64,000 nucleotides of DNA, taken from contig NZ_CP017147.1 of assembly GCF_001741865.1 (NCBI RefSeq), forward strand, positions 6,191,001-6,255,000, in the 5' to 3' direction. Positions 54,149 to 62,817 of the stretch are shown here, piece after piece (position 1 is the stretch's first letter; every line of letters begins with the position of its first letter). Origin of the DNA: Bosea vaviloviae. GTDB lineage: Bacteria; Pseudomonadota; Alphaproteobacteria; Rhizobiales; Beijerinckiaceae. The notes below the pieces were generated by a model. That model was given only the letters and a program-made list of their open reading frames with translations, made no database searches and was not told the DNA's origin. A program made the translations under genes and the position numbers.

Positions 54149-55144
54149 TCAGGCACCGGGTTGGCTATCGAGCGAAGCCTTCGGCGCGCTCTTCCTGACG
54201 GTCTTCAGAAGCGGTGTGACGCCAAAATGCATCGCGAGCACCGCGATCGCGCCGATCAGCAACCCGAGCACCGCCGAGAGTCCCGCCGTCACCAGCCATT
54301 CGACCGCAGCCGCGAGCATAGCCACGACGCGGCCGCTCGCCGCCGCGAGATCGTGGATGACATGTTCGAGCCCGGCCAGCCCATAGCCGGCAAAGCCGTG
54401 AACGATGATGCCGCCGCCGACCCAGAGCATGGCGATCGTACCGACCGCGCCGAGAAGGTTGAGGAAATACGGCATGCCGATGACGAGGCCCCGCCCCAGC
54501 AGGCGAACGGGCGCAAAGCGCCGCTTCGCCAGCGCCACGCCGGCATCATCCGCCTTCACGATCAGCGCGACGATGCCATAGACGAAGGCCGTCATGCCGA
54601 GGCCGACCACGGCCAGGACCAATGCCTGCGTCCAGAACGATGAATCCGAGACGCTGGCGAGCGTGATCGCCATGATCTCGGCGGAAAGGATGAGATCGGT
54701 CTTGATCGCGCCGCTGATCTTCTGGTTCTCGAGCGCCTTGGGGTCGAGCGGCTCGGCCTCAGCCGCCGCGTCGCCATGCCCGGCATGCGGCAGGAAGCGC
54801 TCGATCAGCTTTTCCGCACCCTCATAGCAGAGATAAACGCCGCCGATCATCAGCAGCGGCGTGATCGCCCAAGGCGCAATGAGGGTCAGCACCAGCGCCG
54901 CGGGCAACAGGATCAGGAGCTTGTTCTTGAGCGAACCGAGCGCGATCCGCCAGATGATCGGCAATTCGCGATCGGCCGCGAAACCGACCGCATAGCGCGG
55001 TGTCACGGCCGCATCGTCGATGACGATGCCGGCGGCCTTGGCCGAGGCCTTGGCAGCCTGGGAGGCGGCATCGTCGAGCGAGGCCGCCGCGACATTCGCC
55101 AATCCAGCGATATCGTCAAGCAGGGCAAACAGTCCTGAACTCAC
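54149..55144 (-). CDS. DUF808 family inner-membrane protein (YedI-like)
   Basis: A 331-residue DUF808 protein. SSGLFALLDDIAGLANVAAASLDD is the family opening, then several membrane segments (LLILLPAALVLTLIAPWAITPLLMIGG, ITLASVSDSSFWTQALVLAVVGLGMTAF, LLGRGLVIGMPYFLNLLGAVG shown in part). The GTG start at 55144 has GGAGG upstream; the longer frame up to 55312 includes repeat DNA and is rejected. Function unknown; E. coli YedI is the model member. A predicted soluble helix rich in Ala/Lys precedes the first membrane segment. Confidence 0.88.
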   Translation of the reverse strand: MSSGLFALLDDIAGLANVAAASLDDAASQAAKASAKAAGIVIDDAAVTPRYAVGFAADRELPIIWRIALGSLKNKLLILLPAALVLTLIAPWAITPLLMIGGVYLCYEGAEKLIERFLPHAGHGDAAAEAEPLDPKALENQKISGAIKTDLILSAEIMAITLASVSDSSFWTQALVLAVVGLGMTAFVYGIVALIVKADDAGVALAKRRFAPVRLLGRGLVIGMPYFLNLLGAVGTIAMLWVGGGIIVHGFAGYGLAGLEHVIHDLAAASGRVVAMLAAAVEWLVTAGLSAVLGLLIGAIAVLAMHFGVTPLLKTVRKSAPKASLDSQPGA

Positions 55145-55244
55145 GGGGGCCTCCCGACATGCGCTTGTGCAAGACAGCAAGGCTATGTCGTGCGACCCTG
55201 ATATAACAAGCTCGGCCGCTTGCCGCGCGAAACTAGAGCCTTGC

Positions 55245-55412
55245 GCGAAAAAGTGGGTCCCGGTTTTTCGCAGGAGCAATGCTCTCAACTCTAGGAATCG
55301 ATCACGTCGCATTCGGACGAATTCGTCCGAATGCGACGTGATCGAGAACGTTTTCGAGCGAAGTGGATACCGGTTCGCGTGAAGAAAACGCGTTCAAACA
55401 AAGGGCTAGAGC
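55245..55412. repeat. Composite repeat H: hairpins and a 48-base palindrome between DUF808 and RTX genes
   Basis: The 313-base gap 55145-55457 is filled by repeat DNA. First a hairpin GCGAAAAA (55245-55252) / TTTTTCGC (55264-55271) with GTGGGTCCCGG in it. Then AGCAATGCTCTC (55276) and a perfect palindrome from 55298 to 55345, with 24-base arms and GAATTC at its centre. Then a third element GAACGTTTTCGAGCGAAGTG to about 55412 that ends GAAAACGCGTTC. Fragments of the same family lie at 17533 and 18129. Confidence 0.9.
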
Positions 55413-55457
55413 TATTGAACGATCCAGTTGGATCGGAAATTTCTCTAGCCACTGCGT

Positions 55458-56318
55458 TCAGAGGATGAAATCCGTAGCCGAGAGGCTGAACTCCCCGACG
55501 AGTTCGATCTCGAAATCGGCCACGTGGTCACCATTCACATCGGCAGTGACGAACGTATTATCACCCACGGTTTCGTAGCGAACCTGACCGGCCTCACCGC
55601 TGAAAGCGTCCGTTCCGATGAAGACGAAGTCCTGATAATCAACGAGGTTGGTATCGGCATCCAGGGGCAGGCTGATGTCATCGTTTCCGGGTGTGAAGTT
55701 GTAGATGACGTCACGCGCGGCCGGCCCAGGACCGCTTTCACCATGCTCGATAAATGTGAATACATCGCGGCCTAGATCACCGTAAAGAAAATCCTTGCCG
55801 CCATCGCCATAGATCTCTTCCGCGTAGTATAAATCGCCAGTGGAGTCTCCGCCGCTATAGATCGTATCGATGCCGCTGCCGCCCCTGAGGTAATCGGGGC
55901 CATTGCCGCCATAGAGCGTATCATTGCCATCACCGCCCAAGAGCGCGTCCCGATCGTCGCTACCATAGAGGACATCGTTGCCGCCATCGCCACTCACAAA
56001 GTAGCCGCCAATCAACACATCGTTGCCAGCGCCACCATATAACTGGTCGTACTGTCCGCCGCCCTCAAGAAAGTCGTTGCCAGCGCCGCCGTATAATCTG
56101 TCCTGGCCCTCGCCTCCGAAAAGACGATCATTCCCGCCGCCACCATAGAGGGCGTCATCACCGGCATCGCCGAAAAGCGCATCGCCAAGTGAACCACCGG
56201 TGAGATGGTCATCGCCACCTCTGCCATACGCGGTCCAGCTCCTTGTGGCATCTTCGGCCACCCAGGCGTCGTTGCCTTCGGTACCGTCCCAACGGTATTG
56301 CGAGACGCGCAAGCTCAT
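55458..56318 (-). CDS. RTX-type calcium-binding protein, probable type I secretion substrate
   Basis: A 286-residue secreted-type protein without signal peptide. Residues 32-180 contain tandem glycine/aspartate nonapeptides (GGxGxDxLx, such as [24 protein letters not shown]), which bind Ca2+ and fold into a beta-roll outside the cell. The last 90 residues resemble the serralysin C-terminal domain ([15 protein letters not shown], ending SLSATDFIL with the hydrophobic secretion signal). No HlyB/HlyD or enzyme domain is nearby. The base composition looks less GC-rich than the flanking genes. Confidence 0.88.
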   Translation of the reverse strand: MSLRVSQYRWDGTEGNDAWVAEDATRSWTAYGRGGDDHLTGGSLGDALFGDAGDDALYGGGGNDRLFGGEGQDRLYGGAGNDFLEGGGQYDQLYGGAGNDVLIGGYFVSGDGGNDVLYGSDDRDALLGGDGNDTLYGGNGPDYLRGGSGIDTIYSGGDSTGDLYYAEEIYGDGGKDFLYGDLGRDVFTFIEHGESGPGPAARDVIYNFTPGNDDISLPLDADTNLVDYQDFVFIGTDAFSGEAGQVRYETVGDNTFVTADVNGDHVADFEIELVGEFSLSATDFIL

Positions 56319-56529
56319 GCCTCAAGCCTCCTCGACAGCTAGCCCCCATTTCTATCGCTGACGATTTCCCTTCTAACAGGGCTGGCGCACACTGCGCCCG
56401 GCTTGGTGATGGCGGAAGTGAACAGTTCGTAAACGCCATAAGGTGGTTTCTCTCAGCTGGCCTCTCCTGAGTCCGAACCTTGCCGGTGTACTGTCGACCA
56501 TCGAATTCAAGCTGCCGGAGCAAGCTTCG

Positions 56530-57318
56530 TTAGGAGAAAGCCACCGCGACCCGCCCAAGCACGCCGAAATCGGCATCGAGCTTGTCGCCGGGCGAAATCG
56601 CGATTGGCGCGAGGCAGGTCCCCGTCGTCACCACCTCGCCTGCTTTCAGCACCACGCCAAGGCTGGAGAGTTCGTTGACCAGCCATGTCAGCGCAATGCG
56701 TGGATCGCCCAGCACATTGGCGCCAAGCCCTGCCTGATCCTGCCGGCCCGGCATCCGCGCAACCGGCCGGAACGCCGCGAGATCAAGCCCGCGCCACGCC
56801 GCTCCCGTGCTCTTGCCAAGCACGAACTCATGGGCGCAGCCATTATCGGCAACGAGCTGGACACCTCCAGCCGCGGCGAAATCCACGAAACGCGAATCCG
56901 GCAACTCAATCGCGGGGTGAAGGCTCTCGACCGCCGCCAAAACCTCGTCCTGCGAATAGACCGTCGCGCGCGGCGTCAGATCGCGACCCATCCGGAAAGC
57001 GAATTCGAGTTCGGCCACGCGCATGGCGTTGCCGCTGAGCGAGGTCGTCGCGCCATCCGCCAGCACACGCTCGGCAAGAATCCGTCCGGCGAGCGGTCCC
57101 GCGACTCCGATATGCGCCTGTCCCGCCTGGCTGGTGGCGGCGATCTTCCAACCGAACAGCGGCGACGCGCTGCTCTGTTCGAACAGCGCCTGCATTCCAT
57201 AGGCTTCGCGCAGATCCGCCGGGCGCAGAACCTCCGGCATCGCCGTGCATTTCGTGCCCCCACGCCAATGCGCGAGCAGGAAAGCCGTCGCCGCCGGCAG
57301 CTTGTCGTCCGGACTCAT
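56530..57318 (-). CDS. 2-keto-4-pentenoate hydratase-like protein (FAH superfamily)
   Basis: A 262-residue member of the FAH/hydratase family. ASPLFGWKIAATSQAGQAH, GNAMRVAELEFAFRMGRDL (metal-binding acidic pair) and VLKAGEVVTTGTCLAPIAISPGD are the diagnostic pieces. Members hydrate 2-hydroxypenta-2,4-dienoate to 4-hydroxy-2-oxovalerate, or decarboxylate oxalocrotonate. Translation is coupled to the acyl-CoA dehydrogenase (4-base ATGA overlap at 57315-57318). In R. palustris the equivalent position holds pimE, an enoyl-CoA hydratase, so this is a substitution worth noting. Confidence 0.88.
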   Translation of the reverse strand: MSPDDKLPAATAFLLAHWRGGTKCTAMPEVLRPADLREAYGMQALFEQSSASPLFGWKIAATSQAGQAHIGVAGPLAGRILAERVLADGATTSLSGNAMRVAELEFAFRMGRDLTPRATVYSQDEVLAAVESLHPAIELPDSRFVDFAAAGGVQLVADNGCAHEFVLGKSTGAAWRGLDLAAFRPVARMPGRQDQAGLGANVLGDPRIALTWLVNELSSLGVVLKAGEVVTTGTCLAPIAISPGDKLDADFGVLGRVAVAFS

Positions 57319-58463
57319 GCCGCCAGCCCTCCCGCCACGTCGACCCGGCGCAGATGATGCGCGGTATCGCCGAACAGGCTCTCGATCATGGTCAGGCGCT
57401 TGAAGTAATGCGCGCCGAGATACTCCATCGTCATGCCGATGCCGCCATGGAGCTGCACCGCCTCCTGGCCGACAATGCGGCAGGAGCGGTTGATCTGCAC
57501 CTTGACCGCCGAGAGCGCTGCGCTGCGCTCAGCGGCATTGTCGTGCTCCACCATCATCGCGGCATAGGCCGCCATCGAGCGCGCCTGCTCCAGTGCGATC
57601 AGCATGTCGACGGCGCGGTGCTGCAGCACCTGGAAATTGCCGATCGGCGCACCGAATTGCTGGCGCGTCTTGAGATACTCCACCGTCAGCCCATTCAGAG
57701 CTTCCATGATGCCGACAGCCTCGGCTGCGAGCGCAGCGATGGCGAATTCGGAGACACGCTCCAGGATCGGCAGACCCTGGTCCAGCGGACCGATCAAGTC
57801 GGCCGCCCCGACCTGAACGCCCGAGAGCGCAACCTCGGCCGCGCGCCCGCCATCCTGCGTCGCATAGCCATGGATCTTCACGCCGGGCGCATCGGTCGCG
57901 ACGAGGAACAGGCTGATGCCCGCCCTGTCGCGCCGGTTGCCGGAGGTGCGGGCGCTGACGACGAGATGCTGGGCGCTGTCGCCATTGATGACGACGCTCT
58001 TGGCGCCTTCCAGCACGAAGCCATCGCCCGCTTTGCGCGCCGTGGTGGCGACGTCGTTGAGGTCGTAGCGCGACTGCTTCTCGGTGAAGGCGAGCGCCAG
58101 CCTCGAGCTGCCCTCGACGATACCGGGAATGACGCGCTGCTTGAGCTCATCCGATCCGCCGAGCCTGACCGCCCCGCCGCCGAGCACCACGGTCGCGAGA
58201 TAAGGCTCCAGCGCCAGCCCCTTGCCCAGCGCCTCCATCACCACCAGTGTCTCGACCGGCCCGCCGCCGAAGCCGCCCTCCTCCTCCGTGAAGGGAATGC
58301 CGAGCAGTCCCATCTCGGCGAATTGCGCCCAGCTCTTCTCGCTGAAGCCGAGCGGGCCGGCGCCTTGCGCCTTGCGGGCTTCGAGCGAGCCATAGGTCGC
58401 AGCCACAAGCCGCTCGACGCCGTCCTTGAGCTGCGTCTGTTCGGAAGAAAGGTCGAAATCCAT
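57315..58463 (-). CDS. pimD: Acyl-CoA dehydrogenase, PimD-like small subunit
   Basis: A 382-residue acyl-CoA dehydrogenase. GFGGGPVETLVVMEALGKG, ALAFTEKQSRYDLNDV, EYLKTRQQFGAPIGNFQVLQH and VQLHGGIGMTMEYLGAHYFKR are the family motifs. It lies next to a larger paralogue (58610-59809) and the pair matches pimeloyl-CoA dehydrogenase subunits. A family B repeat separates them. Substrate assigned by operon order and is therefore inferred. Confidence 0.85.
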   Translation of the reverse strand: MDFDLSSEQTQLKDGVERLVAATYGSLEARKAQGAGPLGFSEKSWAQFAEMGLLGIPFTEEEGGFGGGPVETLVVMEALGKGLALEPYLATVVLGGGAVRLGGSDELKQRVIPGIVEGSSRLALAFTEKQSRYDLNDVATTARKAGDGFVLEGAKSVVINGDSAQHLVVSARTSGNRRDRAGISLFLVATDAPGVKIHGYATQDGGRAAEVALSGVQVGAADLIGPLDQGLPILERVSEFAIAALAAEAVGIMEALNGLTVEYLKTRQQFGAPIGNFQVLQHRAVDMLIALEQARSMAAYAAMMVEHDNAAERSAALSAVKVQINRSCRIVGQEAVQLHGGIGMTMEYLGAHYFKRLTMIESLFGDTAHHLRRVDVAGGLAA

Positions 58464-58497
58464 GATGCCGTTCCATGCTCCGCAGCGGTCGCCACAT

Positions 58498-58589
58498 CGT
58501 CATGGTCGGGCTTGTCCCGACCATCCACGTCTTTCTTCATCCGCGTCGCAAGACGTGGATGCTCGGCACAAGGCCGAGCATGACGGGAG
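58498..58589. repeat. Palindromic repeat family B, copy 2
   Basis: CGTCATGGTCGGGCTTGTCC CGACCATCCACGTCTT at the left and AAGACGTGGATGCTCGGCAC AAGGCCGAGCATGACGGGAG at the right. Compared with copy 1 at 20431 the two half-elements are exchanged. It is located between the two acyl-CoA dehydrogenase genes. Confidence 0.9.
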
Positions 58590-58609
58590 AGGCCCGTCAG
58601 CCGATGCCG

Positions 58610-59809
58610 CTAAAGCCCCAAGACGGCTTTCGCGATGATGTTCTTCTGGATCTCGTTCGAGCCGCCATAGATCGAGACCTTGCGGTTGTTGAAGTAGCTG
58701 GCGGCAGCCGCATCGGCCCAGTCATAGTCGAAGGGCCAGTCATTGGTCAGGTCGCCCGAGCGCACCGGAGCAGCCAGCGCGAACGGCCCAGCCACCTCAA
58801 GCAAAAGCTCCGTCGTCGCCTGCTGCAGCTGCGAGCCCTTGATCTTCAGGATCGAGGAGGCCGGGTCGGGCTTATTGGGGTCGCGCTGGCCTTGCGCCGC
58901 GACGACCCGCATCTGCGTGATCTCCAGCGCCTTCAATTCGATCTCGACCTCGGCCACCCGCTCGCGGAAATCGCGGTCGTCCCAAAGCGTGCCCTCGCCG
59001 GCCGGCATCTCCCTGGCCAGGCGCTTGATCCGCGCCAGCCGCTCCTTCGAGAGGCCGATGCGGGCGATACCGGTGCGCTCGTTCGCCAGCAGGAACTTGG
59101 CATAGTCCCAGCCCTTGTTCTCCTCGCCGACGAGGTTCTCGACCGGCACCTTGACGTTGTCGAAGAAGACCTCGTTGACCTCGTGGCGCCCCTCCAGCGT
59201 GATGATCGGGCGCACCGTGATGCCCGGCGTCTTCATATCGATCAGGATGAAGGAGATACCGGCCTGCTTCTTGGCGGCGGGGTTGGTGCGCACCAGGCAG
59301 AAGATCCAGTCGGCATATTGGCCGAGCGTCGTCCAGGTCTTCTGGCCGTTGACGATGTAGTGGTCGCCTTCGCGCACCGCCTTGGTCTTGAGCGAGGCGA
59401 GATCGGAACCCGCGCCGGGCTCGGAGAAGCCCTGGCACCACCATTCGTCGAGATTGGCGATCTTGGCGAGATGCTTCTCCTTCTGCGCCTGATTGCCGAA
59501 AGCGGCGATCACCGGGCCGACCATGTAGCAGTTGAACTGCAAGGGCAGCGGCACGGCGGCCAGCAGCATCTCCTCGGTGAAGATGTAGCGCTGGATCGGC
59601 GTCCAGTCCTGCCCGCCCCACTCCCTGGGCCAATGCGGCACGGCCCACCCCTTGGCGTTCAGCACGCGCTGCGAGGTGATGTAATCCTCGCGCGTCATGC
59701 CGCGGCCTTCGGAGACCTTCTTGCGGATCTCGGCCGGGACTTCGGTGCGGAAGAACTGCCGCACCTCGTCGCGGAACGCGATCTCCTCGGGCGTGAAGCG
59801 AAGGTCCAT
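58610..59809 (-). CDS. pimC: Acyl-CoA dehydrogenase, PimC-like large subunit
   Basis: A 399-residue acyl-CoA dehydrogenase. FTPEEIAFRDEVRQFFRTEVP, WGGQDWTPIQRYIFTEEML, QGFSEPGAGSDLASLKTKA, ANERTGIARIGLSKERLARI and SIYGGSNEIQKNIIAKAVLGL are the family motifs; the last ends the protein. These FadE-like proteins use ETF. With the adjacent smaller dehydrogenase it should act on a dicarboxylyl- or long-chain acyl-CoA. A family F repeat separates it from the thiolase gene. Confidence 0.9.
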   Translation of the reverse strand: MDLRFTPEEIAFRDEVRQFFRTEVPAEIRKKVSEGRGMTREDYITSQRVLNAKGWAVPHWPREWGGQDWTPIQRYIFTEEMLLAAVPLPLQFNCYMVGPVIAAFGNQAQKEKHLAKIANLDEWWCQGFSEPGAGSDLASLKTKAVREGDHYIVNGQKTWTTLGQYADWIFCLVRTNPAAKKQAGISFILIDMKTPGITVRPIITLEGRHEVNEVFFDNVKVPVENLVGEENKGWDYAKFLLANERTGIARIGLSKERLARIKRLAREMPAGEGTLWDDRDFRERVAEVEIELKALEITQMRVVAAQGQRDPNKPDPASSILKIKGSQLQQATTELLLEVAGPFALAAPVRSGDLTNDWPFDYDWADAAAASYFNNRKVSIYGGSNEIQKNIIAKAVLGL

Positions 59810-59821
59810 GGCGGTATCCTC

Positions 59822-59915
59822 TCGTCATTCTCGGGCGGAGCGAAGCGCAGACCCGAGAATCTCAGGCGGGTTGGCTCTGGTTTCGGCGAAGGTCGGGTCA
59901 AGCCCGGCCATGACG
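59822..59915. repeat. Palindromic repeat family F
   Basis: CGTCATTCTCGGGCGGAGCG / GACCCGAGAATCTC hairpin, then GGTCGGGTCAAGCCCGGCCA ending TGACG. Located between the thiolase and acyl-CoA dehydrogenase genes inside the pim-like operon. Confidence 0.85.
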
Positions 59916-59920
59916 CATGG

Positions 59921-61105
59921 TCAGTGATTGATCTCGAACAATCCAGCACAACCCATGCCGCCTGCGACGCACATGGTGACGACGGCATAGCGCGCCTTGC
60001 GGCGGCGGCCCTCCAGCAGCGCATGGCCGACGAGGCGGGCCCCGCTCATGCCGAAGGGATGGCCGATCGCAATCGCCCCGCCATTGACGTTGACCTTCTC
60101 GGGATCGATGCCGAGCACGTCGCGGCAATAGAGCGACTGCGAGGCGAAGGCCTCGTTCAGCTCCCAGAGATCGATGTCGGCAACGGTCAAGCCGTTGCGC
60201 TCCAGCAGGCGCGGCACGGCGAAGACCGGGCCAATGCCCATCTCGTCAGGCTCGCAGCCGGCGGACGCAAAACCGCGGAAGGTGCCGAGCGGTGACAACC
60301 CGCGCCGCGCCGCTTCCTTGGCCGACATCACCACGCTGGCCGAGGCACCGTCCGAGAGCTGGCTGGCATTGCCGGCGGTGACGAACTGGTCCTCGCCGCG
60401 CACCGGCTTGAGCTTGAGCAAGCCCTCCAGCGTCGTATCGGGCCGGTTGCCCTCGTCCTTCGACAGCGTCACCGCTTCCTGACGCACCTCGCCGCTCGCC
60501 TTGTCGGTTACCGCCATCACCGCGCTCATCGGCACGATCTCGCCATCGAAGAGCTGGCGCTGCTGGGCCGAGGCTGTGCGGCGCTGGCTCTCCAGCGAGA
60601 ATTCGTCCTGGCGCTCCCGCGAGATGCCGTAGCGCCGCGCGACATTGTCGGCGGTCTCGATCATCGAGGTGTAGATCGTCGGCTTGTTGGCCATCAGCCA
60701 GTCGTTCTGGGTCAGCTCGCGCCTGACCACCGGCTGCACGAGGCTGATCGACTCGACGCCACCGCCGACCGCGACCGGCACGCCATCCAGGATCACGCGC
60801 CGCGCCGCATGGGCGATTGCCTCCAGACCCGAGGCGCAAAAGCGGCTGACGGTGACGCCGGCCGACTGCACCGGGATGCCGGCGACGAGCGCCGCATGGC
60901 GCGCGACATTGCCGCCGGTCGCAGCCTCCGGATAGCCGCAGCCCAGCACCACCTCCTCGATCGCCTCAGGCTCGACCTTGGCGCGGGCGAGCGCGTGGCG
61001 GATCGCATGGGCGGCCATATCGGCGCCGCGGAGCTGGTTGAAGGCGCCGCGATGGGCCTTGCCGATCGGCGTGCGGGCAGTGGAGACGATGACGGCTTCG
61101 GTCAT
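59921..61105 (-). CDS. pimB: Acetyl-CoA acyltransferase (thiolase), PimB-like
   Basis: A 394-residue thiolase. The nucleophilic cysteine is in [12 protein letters not shown], the histidine in [14 protein letters not shown] and the second cysteine in [13 protein letters not shown], with NEAFASQ also present. It cleaves a 3-ketoacyl-CoA to shorten a dicarboxylyl-CoA by two carbons. It lies between the acyl-CoA ligase and the dehydrogenases, the pimB position of the pimFABCD order. A 14-base gap separates it from the ligase gene. Confidence 0.93.
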   Translation of the reverse strand: MTEAVIVSTARTPIGKAHRGAFNQLRGADMAAHAIRHALARAKVEPEAIEEVVLGCGYPEAATGGNVARHAALVAGIPVQSAGVTVSRFCASGLEAIAHAARRVILDGVPVAVGGGVESISLVQPVVRRELTQNDWLMANKPTIYTSMIETADNVARRYGISRERQDEFSLESQRRTASAQQRQLFDGEIVPMSAVMAVTDKASGEVRQEAVTLSKDEGNRPDTTLEGLLKLKPVRGEDQFVTAGNASQLSDGASASVVMSAKEAARRGLSPLGTFRGFASAGCEPDEMGIGPVFAVPRLLERNGLTVADIDLWELNEAFASQSLYCRDVLGIDPEKVNVNGGAIAIGHPFGMSGARLVGHALLEGRRRKARYAVVTMCVAGGMGCAGLFEINH

Positions 61106-61119
61106 GGCTGAGCTTTGTC

Positions 61120-62817
61120 CTATGCGGCGGAATCGGTAGCGGCCGAGGCCGCCTGTTTCTGTTTTTCCTCGGCCACCAGCACCTTGGCCAGCAGCTTTCC
61201 GGCAGCGCTGCGCGGCAGGCTCTCGCGGAATTCGAGCGCGCGCGGCATTTCGTGCCGGCCGAGCCGGTCCTTCAGGAAGACGGAGAGCTCTTCCAGCGAG
61301 AACGGCGCATGGCCGGTCTTGAGTTTGACGAAGGCTTTCGCCGCCTGGCCGCGATAGGCGTCATCGACGCCGATCACGACGACCTCCTGCACCGCCGGGT
61401 GCTCGTAGATCGCGCTCTCGATCGCGACAGGATAGACGTTGTAGCCGCTTGAAATGATCATGTTCTTGCGGCGGTCGACGATCTCGAACAGCCCGTCCTC
61501 GTCCATCCGGCCGAGATCGCCGGTCAGGAACCAGCCCTCATGGAAGGCCTCCTGCGTCGCGACCTCGTCGTCGAGATAGCCCTTGAAGACATTGGGGCCC
61601 TTGATCGCGATCTCGCCGATCTCGCCGGGCGGAAAGTCGTCGCGCTCGGGCTCGAGCGAGACGATCTTCATGGTGATACCCGGTAAGGGCATGCCGATCA
61701 GCCCCGGCCGCGGTTTGGCGTCGCCGGGCACGCGCGAGCCGGCCGGCGCGGTCTCGGTCATGCCCCAGCCATTATTGAGCCTGACGCCGAGAATGCCTTC
61801 GAGCTTCGTCTGCACCTCGAAGGGCAGCGGCGCGCCGCCGGAGACGCAGGAGCGTAGCGAGGAGAAGTCGACAGTCTCGACGCCTTCACGGTTCAAGAGA
61901 GCAAACCACATCGTCGGCACGCCGGAGAACAGCGTTGCGCGCTTGACCGAAATATCGGCGATCAGCGTCTCCACATCGAAACGCTGGCGCAGCAGGATCT
62001 CGTTGCCGTCCCGGATATGGCGCAGCAGCAGCGTCGTCAGCGCGTAGATATGGAACAGCGGCAACACGCAGATCGTCTTCTGCGCGCCGGGCTCCAGCGG
62101 CTCGCCATCGGTCCAGAGCCGATAGATGTTCACCGCCGAGACGAGATTGCCATGGCTCAGCATCGCCGCCTTGGGCAGGCCGGTGGTGCCGCCGGTGAAC
62201 TGCAGCAGCATGACGTCGTCGGGCGAGACGACGGGCCATGACGCCGGTGGAGCTGCGTCCATGAGGTCGTCGAGCCGGGCGACGCTCGCCTGGTTCGGGA
62301 TCGCCAGTGGCGCGGCCTCGCCCTGCCCCCAGCGGCCATCCTCGCCGACAAGCAGGCGCGGGACGGCGCCTGCCTCCAGCAGGCTCCGCGCGTTCGGCAG
62401 GAAGCCTGGCAGATTGGTCGTGATCAGCCGGCCCGGTTTCGTCGCCTTGAGCTTGTGCTCGAGCTCGCGCGGTGCATCCAGCGCCGAAAGATGCACCACG
62501 CTCGCCCCGCAGCGCGCGATGGCGAAGAAGGCGATCGGGTGCCAGAGCGTATTGGGCAGCAGCAGCGCGACGCGGTCTCCGCGCTTGACGCCGTCGGCGA
62601 TCAGCCCGGCCGCCAGCTGCGCGACCATCGCGTCGAGTTCAGCATAGCTCGTCCGGCGTTCGCGGAACTCGATCGCGGGCGCATTCGGGCGCGCCGCCAC
62701 GGCAGCCGCCAGCAGATCCGGCACGATGCCGGTCTCGACGCTCGCCTCCCAGTCGCAGGCCTTGGGAAAGCGCTGCTGCCAGACCGGCCGCGGACCGGAA
62801 TTCCCGGTCGCGCTCAT
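61120..62817 (-). CDS. pimA: Long-chain/dicarboxylate acyl-CoA ligase, PimA-like
   Basis: A 565-residue AMP-forming ligase. [21 protein letters not shown] is the ATP motif, [12 protein letters not shown] the TE motif, [13 protein letters not shown] the catalytic loop and [11 protein letters not shown] the terminal lysine motif. It activates the acid that enters the pim-type path. The start overlaps the stop of the upstream pimF-like gene (ATGA). The long C-terminal Ala/Gln tail is unusual but short. Confidence 0.92.
   Translation of the reverse strand: MSATGNSGPRPVWQQRFPKACDWEASVETGIVPDLLAAAVAARPNAPAIEFRERRTSYAELDAMVAQLAAGLIADGVKRGDRVALLLPNTLWHPIAFFAIARCGASVVHLSALDAPRELEHKLKATKPGRLITTNLPGFLPNARSLLEAGAVPRLLVGEDGRWGQGEAAPLAIPNQASVARLDDLMDAAPPASWPVVSPDDVMLLQFTGGTTGLPKAAMLSHGNLVSAVNIYRLWTDGEPLEPGAQKTICVLPLFHIYALTTLLLRHIRDGNEILLRQRFDVETLIADISVKRATLFSGVPTMWFALLNREGVETVDFSSLRSCVSGGAPLPFEVQTKLEGILGVRLNNGWGMTETAPAGSRVPGDAKPRPGLIGMPLPGITMKIVSLEPERDDFPPGEIGEIAIKGPNVFKGYLDDEVATQEAFHEGWFLTGDLGRMDEDGLFEIVDRRKNMIISSGYNVYPVAIESAIYEHPAVQEVVVIGVDDAYRGQAAKAFVKLKTGHAPFSLEELSVFLKDRLGRHEMPRALEFRESLPRSAAGKLLAKVLVAEEKQKQAASAATDSAA

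Noticed and set aside
55145..55312. Upstream extension of the DUF808 frame
   Set aside because: It reads through repeat H. GTG at 55144 has GGAGG upstream and matches the family start.
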